Positions 54,277 to 64,000 of a stretch of DNA of 64,000 nt are shown one piece after another; positions within the stretch are counted from its first letter, which is position 1, and each line of letters starts with the position of its first letter. This DNA comes from Isoetes taiwanensis. Lineage: Eukaryota; Streptophyta; Lycopodiopsida; Isoetales; Isoetaceae. The position numbers and the translations under genes were made by a program. The notes beneath the pieces are model-generated. The model searched no databases. It was not told the DNA's origin and saw only the letters and a list, made by a program, of their open reading frames with translations. The stretch lies in assembly GCA_021234155.1 (NCBI GenBank), contig JAJEKV010000532.1:1-64000 (forward strand), in the 5' to 3' direction.

Positions 54277-55830
54277 CTAGTAATGGTGTTTCAAGCGTTC
54301 GGGCATAAGTTGAGAGCCCTCAGTAAATGCTTTGGGATGCAAAGTGAGAAAAGCCCTATCCCTTTCCCTTTCCCTTTTGCTCTATCCCCAAGATTTCAGT
54401 TTTCTTATTTTTCTACTTTTTTTTTTTTTTTTTCTTTTTTTTTTTCCGTCTTTCTCACATGTTTCCTTGTTTTCCCATCCCTTTCCTTCCCCCTTCCAAT
54501 TCCCCGATAATCTTTTTCCCTTCCTTTTGCTCCTTTCTCCACCTTTTCCCTCTTCTCTTTTTTCTTTGCCCCTTTCCCTTCCCCTTTCTCTTTTTTTATG
54601 CCTTCTCTTTTCCCCACCCTTTTTCCATGTCTTCCCTTTTTCTTAACCTTTTTCTCTTTCGCCATTTTCCATGCCTATTTTCCCTTCTCTTTTCCTCGCC
54701 TATTTTCATGCCCTTTTTACCTTCCCTTTTTCCATCTCCTCACCCTTTCCCTCTTTCCCTTTTCCATGTTCCTTTGTCTCTTCCCTTTTCCATTTTCCTC
54801 ATTTCCTTTTTCCGTGCCCCTCTCTCTTTTCCCCCCTTTTCCATTCTTTTTTCTTTTCTATTTCCCTTTTCCCATGCCCTTTTTCCCACCCTTTTCCCTT
54901 TTCCCCATGCCTTTTTGCCCTTCACATTCTCTCTTTCCACTTCCCTTTTCTTTTCCTTTTTTCCCTTTTCCTTTCCCTTTTTTCTTTTTTCCCTTTTCCT
55001 TTTACCCTTTTCCCTTTTCCCCATGCCTTTTTGCCCTTCATATTCTCTCTTTCCACTTCCCTTTTCCTTTTTTTCCCTTTTCTTTTTCCCTTTTCCTTTT
55101 TTTCCCCTTTTTTCTTTTTTTACCTTTTCCTTTTCCCCATGCCTTTACCCTTTTCCCTTTTCCCCATGCCTTTTTCCTTTCACCACCCCTTTCTCTTTTC
55201 CTTTTCTTTTCTCTTTTTCCTTTTTTTCCCTTTTTCCTTTTACCCTTTCCCTTTTCCCCATGCCTTTTTGCCCCTTCACATTCTCTCTTTCCACTTCCCT
55301 TTTCCTTTTTTTTCCTTTTTCTTTTCCCTTTTCCTATTTTCCCTTTTCCTTTCCTTTTTTTTTTCCTTTTTTCCCTTTTCCTTTTACCCTTTTCCCTTTT
55401 CCCCATGCCTTTTTGCCCTTCTTCATTCTCTCTTTCCACTTCTTTTTTTTTTTTTTTTTTTTTTCCCCTTTTCCTTTTTTTCCTTTTTTTTCCCTTTTCC
55501 TTTTTGCCTTTTCCTTTTCCCCATGCCTTTTTCTTTTCCCACCCTTTCTCTTTTTCCTTTTCTTTTCCCTTTTTCTTTTTTCCCTTTTCCTTTTACCCTT
55601 TTCCCTTTTCCCCATGCCTTTTGCCCTTCACATTCTCTCTTTCCACTTCCCTTTTCCTTTTCCCCTTTTCATTTACCCTTTCTCCTTAAGAGATCGACGC
55701 ATGACCAATCACGGTGTTGGTAAGTCGTGTAATAAATCTAGGCCTTGAATGCATCCGGATGATCTCTACCATTCAAATTAGGGCTCGATGCACTACGCGA
55801 CTTACTTCGGTATAACATTATAATATAAGA
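54277..55830 (-). mobile_element. Helitron on minus strand with polypurine interior
   Basis: On the minus strand the element begins TCTTATATTATAATG (5' end at 55,830, after an A). It ends CACCATTACTAG (3' end at 54,277, before a T), which matches the Helitron at 44,017-46,218 at both ends. CTTATGCCC lies at the expected hairpin position but the stem is decayed. The interior is purine-rich on the element's sense strand. It encodes no Rep/helicase. Confidence 0.8.
54345..55690. repeat. 1.3-kb pyrimidine tract with tandem units
   Basis: Plus-strand T/C-rich DNA. From about 54,895 a unit containing CCCCATGCCTTTTTGCCC, CACATTCTCTCTTTCCAC and TTCCCTTTTCC recurs roughly every 115-130 bp (about 54,903, 55,018, 55,255, 55,401, 55,607) with shorter variants between. 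Long Phe/Ser/Pro-rich frames across it are compositional. Confidence 0.8.
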
Positions 55831-56049
55831 TATGAATATATTGTCAAAGGCAGGTTCACTTTACACTTTTAGTGAGTTATGTATATATATGTTAGAATTA
55901 TAGTATTATCTTCTTATTCTATATTTTAAATTATTGTTTTCATTTCTTAAAAGGAGGTAGTGATATTCTACCAGGGACACATCCACTGGTGTTAGTCCTC
56001 TTAAGACTTATGGAATAGGTGAAGATCTGTTGAGTTAATGGCCCAAGCA

Positions 56050-56814
56050 TCAGTGCAATGGTTGGTTGAGAGATGTTGCTACTACTTTTGAGGAATCTTG
56101 AAGAGGGCATCTGCAGAAGTCTACAAATTCCACCAAGCACAAAGCATTTAGAAGATTCATTTCCTCCAAAAATAACAAAATCATAGTACATACCAAAGTG
56201 ATGTGATTTTTGGATTTTGGCTATTGAGTGCGTAGATATAATCTGTTGTTGTGTTTCCCACGCTAAGTTCAAAGTGCATCATTCCTCTTGGGAAGATGGC
56301 CACATCACGGGATATAAAATGTTTAAATGTGCCATCCCTAGTAGGAAAAAAGGATTAGAATAGCCTAATATGTAAGGCGTTGATGATCTATAATCTCACC
56401 ACGGTATCTACAAACCCCCGCTTGTAAAGGCCCTCAGGAGAGATAAGCATAAGTAGCTCACTAGCTCGTGGATGTGTATGTGGCGGATTAACTCCACATG
56501 GTATCATTAGGAATCTTACATAAGTAATACCTTGAGACCTAAAAAAAAAGAATGCACCATTATTTTGTTCAAAGACATGGGACACCAAAACCACTCTTAA
56601 AATGAAATACATATATCCTGGAAAAATATCGGTGTTCATTCTTTGCCGAAAAGTACCCCCGTGATCGGAGACTACATCACCATTGATCAAGAGGTTTCAA
56701 GTACAAAATTGGTAGCATTAGTAGGGATATCCATTTAATGGATCAGATCAGCAAAGATCGAAGAAGTTGTACGGCAAGCAAAACAAGGAAGCCTATGCTT
56801 TTCAAAAGAGCCAT
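56050..56814 (-). pseudogene. Germin-like protein (cupin), broken by frameshifts
   Basis: The minus-strand ATG at 56,814 opens a signal peptide (MALLKSIGFLVLLAVQLL). A frameshift soon after moves the protein to the frame of 56388-56690, which contains NTDIFPG and GVNPPHTHPRASE. This is the first cupin motif with its His-x-His and Glu metal ligands. A short GTGAG...CTAG gap (about 56,340-56,399) looks like an intron. The second motif follows as DVAIFPRGMMHFEL and then NTTTDYIYALNSQNP, with the third His present and the usual Asn replaced by Ser. The C-terminal part is poorly conserved. Germin-like proteins are secreted, metal-binding cell-wall proteins of about 210-230 residues. A TATA box (TATATATAAG, 56,846-56,855 on minus) lies about 32 bp upstream of the ATG. 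Frame breaks could be decay or assembly errors. Confidence 0.75.
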
Positions 56815-56845
56815 TAAATTGTTATAGGAATTTTACTTGATGTGC

Positions 56846-56855
56846 TTATATATAG
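56846..56855 (-). promoter_or_regulatory. TATA box of the germin-like gene
   Basis: The minus-strand string TATATATAAG lies about 32 bp before the start codon at 56,814. The leader would be very short if this is the only start site. Confidence 0.5.
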
Positions 56856-56869
56856 TATCTATCAATATT

Positions 56870-57740
56870 GTGGACCTTGCACCCCCTTTTTTTTCTCCGC
56901 CATTTTTCAAGGCAATGGTTATGTTAAAATGAGATATATTTTCCCTTGGTTATTGAAATTTATCTCCCTATCCTTCCTTTTTCCTTCTTCTTTTTAAGTA
57001 TTGTTAGGTTACCAGCTATGATATCATGCCAATTTCTTGCCACTTCCTTTGATTTATGGTGCTTTTTCTTGCCCTTTCTTTCATCTTTTAGAACAAAACT
57101 ACTTTTTCTAGTTGTATCTAATATTTGAGGTGATGATAGGTTTCATCTACCTCTCATGAAAACCTAAGCCTTGCACCAACCTTGTGTGGGCATAACAACT
57201 AGGTTGGAAATAGCCGTAATAATGGTTACCACTAGAGCTCTAGGCACCCTTTTGGGTTGATCGACCCAAAACACCTCAAACTTTTGGGTCCCTCAAGCAC
57301 TTGTCACTTCAAGGGATAAATCTCAATGATATTTATAAAGCTTAAATATGGATTGTAAAGTCAACTCGAATTTATACCACCATATTCAATGGTGAGGTCA
57401 ATTTCCTCAAGGGTTTACTATAGTAGCACCTCGAAGTACTCTAATTTTTATTTTGCAATATAACAAGAGAAATGCTAATTAGTTCTAAAGTTGACCCATT
57501 TATATTCGAGAACACTTCTTGGTAATGAAAGCTCTATGTATTTTTATCCTTGCATCGCGACTGATGAAAACCAACAAAGTCCCATAGGCGACCTCATTCA
57601 TCTCAGCAGTGATTTTACAATGGTGGACAAGTGGATAGCCGCATTACACACGAACTACCCACTAAAAATAAAGGAAAATCCATTATATCATTTGGACCCC
57701 AAATACAATGCTAATAGATGAGTGGCTGATGTACCGCCGA
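56870..57740. other. No recognisable gene
   Basis: Upstream flank of the germin-like gene. It has a T-run at 56,886 and AT-rich sequence with short frames only (for example 57491-57721). Nothing is recognised. Confidence 0.4.
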
Positions 57741-57979
57741 AGCTTATCACCGGATTAAAAACCCCGCCCTTTTCGGTTTTCGAGGAAAAACCCTAGTGAT
57801 AAGCCTTCGGCAAGGGCTTAGACAAACGTGAAGGCATAGAATCGCCCCAAAACCCCCGCATGGAGAAGTCAAAACGGATGGGCCGCAACCCTGCACTCCA
57901 GACATCACCAACACAACAAACGAGAAACATACCAAAGAATAGCATCACCCAATGGGTGGAAAAAAGCATCACCCACCAG

Positions 57980-58600
57980 GGTGGAAAAACATGATAAAGC
58001 GTAACTTGTACAAAACAAAAAACAAAGAAGGGGGAGGGTGGGTTCAAAGAGAATAAGGTACCGCCGAGAGAAGAGGAAAGCGAAAAACGCCGATGAAGAA
58101 CTCCCGCAATAAGTAGCAAATGCCCAACCTTGAAGAACGGCCCAAAATGCATGCGATGCATGCATGCGACGATGCATGGGATGCATGCGTTGCCAGTTTG
58201 AGCAAGAATGGCGATTATTCGCTAATGAATCGATTTATTATTCTTGCATCGCATTTATGAAACCAACAAAGCCTCGAATACCAAAGGACTTCCTTAACAA
58301 ACTAGGATCGAGGGCCGAAGGTCACGGGATGAAGGCTAAAGCGCCGAAAAGGACAGCAGAAAGCAACGCCAAATTAAAACTAAACCCGGTAGGGAAGAAG
58401 CCCCTCCCACGCCTCGAAACAAATCAAAGAGAATAAGGTATCACGAGAGAGAAGAGGAAGCCTCGGCGAAACGCCGATGAAGAACTCCCGCATAAGTAAG
58501 CAAATGCCCAACTGAAGAACGGCTCAAAATGCATGCGATGCATGCATGCGACGCGATGCAATGCATGCATGCTTCTTGAACAGAATGGCGATTATTTCTG
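57980..58600. repeat. Tandem duplication with CATGCATG blocks
   Basis: CAAAGAGAATAAGGTA starts units at about 58,045 and 58,424. Both contain CGCCGATGAAGAACTCCCGC and AAAATGCATGCGATGCATGC. The alternating ATGCATGC blocks (about 58,148-58,190 and 58,529-58,571) match plant RY-type words, though here they are part of the repeat. Confidence 0.65.
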
Positions 58601-58637
58601 CCACTTAATCGATCTACATCATTTTTTTTGCTCTAAG

Positions 58638-58863
58638 TTAAATGCATTTGCCATGGGTATCAAAATTCTTATAATCGGCATCTACTACTAGATAATATGT
58701 TTCATCATAATCAACTCCTCTTTTTTGAGGATAACCTTGAGCAACCAACCCTACCTTATATTTGGGATTGCCATCTGCATTGACGCTAAGTGGACACACA
58801 TCTATTTTTCACACATTCTTTCCCTTTGGTATGCCAACTGATTCATATATGAATAATGACATG
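58638..58863 (-). pseudogene. Ty1/Copia reverse transcriptase fragment
   Basis: The minus-strand frame 58,638-58,799 reads VNADGNPKYKVGLVAQGYPQ and then KRGVDYDETYYLVV. This is the N-terminal part of Copia RT (usual form YKARLVAKGF ... DYDETF.PV). The preceding piece reads VGIPKGKNV before a stop. Only about 75 codons remain; no LTRs, integrase or catalytic YVDD are present. Confidence 0.8.
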
Positions 58864-58979
58864 TGGGTTTTGATGGTACAGATATGGAAATTTATTATGT
58901 GTTTATTTCTTCTACATTTGGTATTTCTGGGGCATCACGCTTGCTCTCTTAACAAGGATCTCTTAGTCTCTGAGTAAGT

Positions 58980-59520
58980 TGAATTGCCTTTACTGCTTAT
59001 CATGAATTTGTAAATTATAGCCATATGTTTACATTTATTTAGCATTTCAATTTGGCATTTTTTCATAGCGTTGCTCTAGAATTGGGACATAGAGTAAAAA
59101 AAAAAAAAAACTTTTTTGGGAGGGATGGAAGGATTTTTATTTATCATAAAGGTCTACTTTTAGGACTAGAGACATGAGCTCAAAAGGACTCAGGGACATG
59201 ACATATGTTAAAAGGTGTAGACATATAGTTCAGCTTTGGCTTAATATGACAAAAAATAAGGCAACATAGCTACACCATGTTCTACTGAGAGTTGGTTGAT
59301 AGCTGCCTAGCACCGCAGGTAGAGCCTTTGAGACCTTCTTAATTATGCCCAAGTAGATCCAAGAGTAGTTCGGGGATGAGAGAGAAAAAAAAAGGAAGAG
59401 TTCTCTAAGCGATTCTTCAGCCGGATTACACATCCTTGAAAACTCTACCATAACTTGTACCTATACAATCTTGGAGTCCAGTGCAACCCTAAGAGAATTG
59501 GGCCTGAGGACCCAATTGGA
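58980..59520. other. No recognisable gene
   Basis: AT-rich with an A-run at 59,096-59,110 followed by a G-rich word. There are short frames on both strands and nothing recognised. Confidence 0.4.
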
Positions 59521-59545
59521 GGTGGAGTGGAGGTGGTGGTTCCTT

Positions 59546-59584
59546 TTTTTTCGGGGGGGGGGAGGGGAGGGGTGGGAGGGAAGA
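59546..59584 (+). repeat. G-rich run
   Basis: Nine consecutive G, then GAGGGGAGGGG, TGGGAGGG. Four or more G-runs with short loops could form a quadruplex. Proline-rich minus frames here are compositional. Confidence 0.5.
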
Positions 59585-59859
59585 GCATGATGCGGAACTA
59601 GTGCCTCTAGAAGAATAGATCGAATAGAGTCGTAGAATTTGCCGCCGAAGTGGAGTGTCGGATAAAGAGTCGGGTAGAATTTCTTTGCAGAGAGTTGAAT
59701 CTTGCATCCTTGTGGGCAAGGATCACCGAGCTTTTAATCCTTAATATCAACGCGATACCGAGAAATAAAAATCGATTTTAGGGAGGAAGATAGCTTTGGC
59801 AAATTCAAATGCTCCCACCTATGAAGAATACGCCCACCGATGAAGAAGCAGAGTCCTAC

Positions 59860-60540
59860 TATTCCGGTTATGATTGATCCACGCTTGGACGTTTTCTCGG
59901 CCCATCAATGCGAGCGTTTTGTATTTTGGAGTCGCTTCGGTAGAGGGAACCGGAACTATAGAAGAAGGCGGGTTTGCAAAAAAGCCAATATCGATTGGTC
60001 TTTGCCTCGCCCATGAAATAGAAGGCAATGGAGGCATCCCGGATATGGCAGAAGGTAATGAGCCTAACTAATTAGCTGACCCTACTAAGCAAAATGCCCA
60101 ATTCGGCATGCGGCATAGCAAATCTGAACCCAGCTCAAGGATTCTGAAGTGCCTTTCTGAATATGAAAATGAGCATAGAGAAATAAAAGAGCTCGATTCA
60201 AAACTGCTAATCGATGCTGCCAGCCCGCGTCCCGCAAGGGGATGAGGGAACGCCGCATGCGGCGTAACATGTGGTGTTCCCTGGCACGGTTCCCAACCCC
60301 ATCTCAAAATAAAAAGAAGACTAGAACGCGTGTGCGGCCCGATGCCGGGCATTTTTTTGGGCATGTAGAATGGCTTTAGGGTATTAGATTTTGTAGGTAA
60401 ACCATGTGAAGGATGAGAACAAACCTTGTTTCTTGATGTACACTGGCTATGAACTAATCTTGTGCAAAACTTGTATGCCTTTACCATCCAAAGAAATGAT
60501 TGTCGAAAGCAACAAAGCTTACGCATGTCAAACATTGATA
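59860..60540. other. Open frames on both strands, unassigned
   Basis: The plus frame 59874-60071 (RPINASVLYFGVASVEGTG) and the minus frame 60068-60535 (LVHSQCTSRNKVCSHPSHGL) are open, but neither matches a family I know. Each could be an exon or chance. Confidence 0.25.
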
Positions 60541-60769
60541 TATTACCAAGTTTGCCTCAGATAAAACCATTGTAATAAATGGTTCATTAGCAAGTATAAT
60601 GGTTCATAAGGACACTGGAAAGAATAAATGATCATTTGCATCGACATTATCCACATAAAAAACATTGATGATTGTTGATGTGACCATTACTGTCTCTTTT
60701 AGGTTGTTATTTTTGTGGAAACTTACAGTTTAGGTTGGGTGAGAAATTATACCATGTGAAACATAAGTT

Positions 60770-60930
60770 CCAAAAACCCTAAACCTGAAGAAACCCCTTA
60801 AACCATAAAACTTAAGTCTGAAATCCCAAAATCCGAAACTCTAAACCCTTTAACTCTGAACCCTAAACCAGTACCATTCAATAGCTAAATTTAACCCCAA
60901 ATATTAAACCTTGTAGCCTAAAACCCATGT
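60770..60930 (-). repeat. Degenerate interstitial telomere-like repeats
   Basis: CCCTAAA or close variants (CCCTAAACC, TCTAAACCC, CCTTAAACC) occur about ten times in 160 bp. This is the complement of the plant telomere word TTTAGGG. Units are imperfect, so it could be an old interstitial telomeric repeat or convergence in AC-rich DNA. Confidence 0.4.
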
Positions 60931-60934
60931 ATCC

Positions 60935-62310
60935 AAGGATATCAGTGTTTCTACCAATTGTAGTGGTACACATGAAGGAAGGCAACCAGATGTGTACATC
61001 TCATGTTTGATCATGCTCATGGGACTTTTATTTTAAACCTTGGGAACTTTAAGTATATACCTCTAGGGATACTTAGATCCAACCAATGACTATTATATGA
61101 TGTTGCAAACAAAAGACGCAAATAAAATATATGAAAATGGTTGCACATGAAATAATAATTAATCCTTCTCCAAATATGCACATTTATTACATTGAAATTT
61201 TCATATTAATGTGCCTAATATAAATGTAGAGTGCATTTCGTAACAACTTTTAATCAGTCATTGTATTATACCTGTACTTTAGTTTTACCTATATACAACT
61301 CAAGTATGGAACAAACTTCTTCCATGGTAATAACAACTTCCCTTTTACCTCATTGGGTTTTACATAGTAGAACTTTGTTTCAACTTGAGTATCAAGTAGG
61401 CCAAAAATATATGTTATATGTTCCTATGCATTAATTGAAACGCTTCTCTTGCAACCTAAGTAGGGAATAGCAATTTATGTGCATCTTTCATCAAATTACT
61501 TAAATGAATTTGAAAATGTCTAATTTAGGATCGTTGCAGAACAAAAGTAGCATAAAATAATGTGTAACATAGTGAATGTTTGCATAAGTGCATTTATTTG
61601 TATATTGGTTATTTAGCCTAAAAAAAAGAAAGGTGCCCATTCAATTTGAATATTTATGTGGCATGAAGGTAGTTGTCATATACGTGTCTTTGTAATAGGA
61701 AATATTGTATGTACTTGATTATTGTATTTGTCTCTACTACATGTCAAACAACGATTATATGATCAAATAGCCAAAAATGCCATAAAACAGGATCTCAATT
61801 TTGAGAATAGATGCACATGTGTTATTGTCACATATTGTACTCTTGTCACAATAATGTAGGATGGATGTAGCATCCAAAACAGAACATATTTAAATAAGCC
61901 AGCTATTACTACCAAAGAACAGACTTGTGGTTCCTTGGGATGGCCAAAAGACCATCAAAGCACAAAACATAACAAATTTAACTACACATTTTCTGATTTT
62001 AGTGCATTGTCTAAAAGAAGCAGACAAATCAAATTTTTGAGTTTTAAAAGGGCCTGCGTACATAGCCAATTAATGTTTATGTCTGCAAAATTCGCGCTAT
62101 TGCCAAGGCCAATCATTCATGTTTGCAAGTAAAATGGGTTTAAGGAGCAATTGCCCATTCAATTTTCCCTACAACATAATGCCATGTGGGCTACTGCGCA
62201 TTCACCTAAAACCTAAGCAGCATTTTCTTAGTGCCATTTTATTAGCCTCCACAGCAGACTCGAGTTTGATGAACTTGATACTGCAAGTATAATGTCCTGC
62301 ATAATTTGTT
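60935..62310. other. AT-rich DNA, no gene
   Basis: Only short frames on either strand, with no domain, repeat or RNA gene that I can identify. Confidence 0.4.
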
Positions 62311-62317
62311 GTATTTA

Positions 62318-62740
62318 ACATAACTACCATTGACATTAATTAACACAATCATTGGGTCCAACACATTTAAATTAAATCCCCTTAAACCCCTTTTGGTTTG
62401 GGTGCATATTCACACGAGGGGGTGACTCAAGACAACGAGAGCTGTTGGATAGGCATATTCGCCCCTTATTTCTTAATCTACATCATAAGTTCCTCATTTG
62501 TGGGGTATGCAAGTACAAAATTTGCTATACTGTATAACAAGATTCGCAAAATACTATAAGATTTCAAGCGGAAGGAATACTATATGGTGTTGATTTTGCA
62601 TGCGTGCAAAATACAATTATGAGGGCTCTCGGCTACCCTTAATCACCTCCGTGGTGAATATGCAGGGGGTTTAAGGGGATTTTAATTTAAATGTGTTGGA
62701 CTTCAATGGTTGTGTTAATTAACGCCAATGGTAGTTATGT
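62318..62740. mobile_element. Foldback/MITE-like element with about 73-bp inverted arms
   Basis: The left arm, ACATAACTACCATTGACATT ... CCTTAAACCCC (62,318-62,390), is inverted with few mismatches as GGGGTTTAAGG ... AATGGTAGTTATGT (62,666-62,740). The interior is about 275 bp of noncoding DNA. Short direct repeats TTGTTATGTGTTGG follow the right arm. No target duplication was identified. Confidence 0.55.
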
Positions 62741-62842
62741 GTTGGTTGTTAATGTCAATGGTTGTTATGTGTTGGGGGATCTAATTTTTATATGTTGAAA
62801 GTTAATGGTTTGTGTTGCAAAAAAATTTTTTTGGCCCCTTCG

Positions 62843-62857
62843 GGGCCTTAGGGACGC
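62843..62857. repeat. Strong short hairpin GGCCCCTTCGGGGCC
   Basis: A 6-bp perfect GC stem with a TTC loop, just after an A/T run. It is isolated, and no gene ends here. Confidence 0.5.
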
Positions 62858-63149
62858 CCCTCCCCCTTCCCCGGACCAGTGTGACAAAAATTTTAGAATT
62901 CAAACCCGAAAAAACTAGAATTCATTTGAGGCTTTCATCACCAGTAGCTTTTTTGAATTTCATCACAATAAAACAAATAGAACATAAGTAAAAGTTACCA
63001 TAAAGATAGAGCAGATTGATCCCATTATTTTGAAAGTCATAAAGTTTGCAACACCCATACATAAACATTTTTCAACTGGAATTTAACAGCAAGCCTTTGG
63101 CCTCCATGGATTCTTGTGGTGAGAAACCAAAGTGGAAAACTTTTACGCT

Positions 63150-64000
63150 TGTTAGCACAAGGATCTATAAGCCTTGTAATTTGCTTAATAACTGCCTCAA
63201 AATATAAAAATACATGGTAATTTTTTGCAAGCTTCATTCGAATGAGCCATAAAAACAATATCCAATAGCCAATCTGTATTAATCGTACTAGTAGGATGTG
63301 AAAGCCTACCAAACCCGGCCAAAAAATTGTTGTTTTAGCATAGATAACTTAACCAAACATATCCATATCATACACTATCAAAAGATCTGGGAGAGCTTTC
63401 TAACATAATAAAAATCATCTCAAAAAGCCACGGATCAAAAGTTATGATAAGAAATGTGTTGCCGGGCGGGAAATCGCACTACATCGCCCTTCAAGCCCTT
63501 CATGTGCCCATTATGCACCACACACACTGCTTGTTAGCACAAGGATCTAGAAGCCTTGGAATTTGCTTAATACCTGCCTCAAAATCTAAAAATGCATGGT
63601 ATTTTTTTTGCAAGCTTCATTCGAATGAGCCATAAAACAATATCCAATAGCTTATCCTCAGATAATCACCGGTAGGATGTGAAAGCCTACCAAACCCGGC
63701 CAAAAATTGCTGTTTTAGCATAGATAACTTAACCAAACATATCCATATCATACACTATCAAAAAAGATCTCGAGAGAGCTTTCCAACGCAATAAAAATCA
63801 TCTCAAACAGAGCTCTGGATCAAAAGTTATGATAAGAAATGTGTTGCCTACGGGAAACCGCACTACATGCGCCCTTCAAGCCCCTTCATGTGTCCATTAT
63901 GCACCACACACACAAAAAAGAGGGCTTTTGTTGTGAGCCATTGGTTGTTGAGCATTATGCACCACACGCACAAAAAGGGCTTTTGTTGTGAGCCATTGGT
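63150..64000. repeat. Tandem duplication, period about 382 bp, running off the window
   Basis: GTTAGCACAAGGATCTA starts units at 63,151 and 63,533. Both hold GAAAGCCTACCAAACCCGGCC, AGTTATGATAAGAAATGTG and CATTATGCACCACACACAC. A shorter repeat of about 60 bp (GGGCTTTTGTTGTGAGCC) lies at 63,923-64,000. Short minus frames in the first unit are not credible genes. Confidence 0.7.

Noticed and set aside
54332-55748. Long plus-strand frames (up to 429 codons) of the same composition
   Set aside because: Same cause as above, in the minus-strand Helitron. All three phases are open over the same region.
1-64000. CRISPR arrays, rRNA genes, bacterial operons
   Set aside because: No regularly spaced identical repeats with unique spacers, no rRNA-like stretch, and no operon-like gene spacing or Shine-Dalgarno pattern were seen.

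Overview
The window is a repeat-dominated stretch of nuclear DNA from a land plant. It is AT-rich and its coding remnants are mostly broken transposable elements. The plant assignment rests on a germin-like cupin gene, L1-type LINEs with DUF4283-like ORF1 and zf-RVT tails, a Ty3/Gypsy chromovirus, a Ty1/Copia RT fragment, Helitrons, and fragments of plant-type ATP-dependent PEP carboxykinase. A seedless plant such as a fern fits best, because the chromovirus resembles the fungal/moss Tcn1-like type and a DUF7869-like gene is present. That placement is inference. I found no rRNA, CRISPR or bacterial-type operon, and no long gene that is clearly intact.

Layout. 1-324: 3' end of a Helitron with a purine-rich interior. 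About 2.9-8.4 kb: a full-length but decayed L1-type LINE (plus strand), followed by a small Cys-rich ORF. 9.1-11.9 kb: a decayed DUF7869-like gene (minus strand). 12.1-21.2 kb: an unusual block with recurrent CACGCC..GGCGTG palindromes, two near-identical TATA promoter modules, a dyad array, a 60-bp hairpin, ORF debris and a decayed NIF/FCP1-type HAD phosphatase. 22-24.9 kb: local tandem duplications and a likely Helitron 3' end. 25.1-29.0 kb: a GC-rich LINE tail, then a second LINE split by a third, antisense, 5'-truncated LINE with a 13-bp target-site duplication. 30.27-46.31 kb: a Ty3/Gypsy chromovirus whose 3' LTR is interrupted by about 10.6 kb of head-to-tail Helitrons. 46.3-51 kb: mostly unassigned DNA with a GC-rich foldback. 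51-54.2 kb: composite repeats with tRNA-like (SINE) heads. 54.28-55.83 kb: a minus-strand Helitron with a 1.3-kb pyrimidine tract. 56.0-56.8 kb: the germin-like gene (minus). 57.7-64 kb: tandem duplications, a Copia RT fragment, telomere-like motifs and a foldback element.

The most informative structure is the nested one at 30-46 kb. One chromovirus LTR, carrying a heat-shock-element-like motif, was split by three Helitrons lying end to end. The first Helitron carries two copies of a captured PEP carboxykinase piece. The last has an interior that is almost entirely G and A for about 1.9 kb. A second Helitron (54-56 kb) and the partial one at the window start share that purine interior, so it looks like a family trait. 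The other candidate for something undescribed is the palindrome-rich 12-21 kb block. It may be the relic of a large DNA element or virus, but this is not proven.
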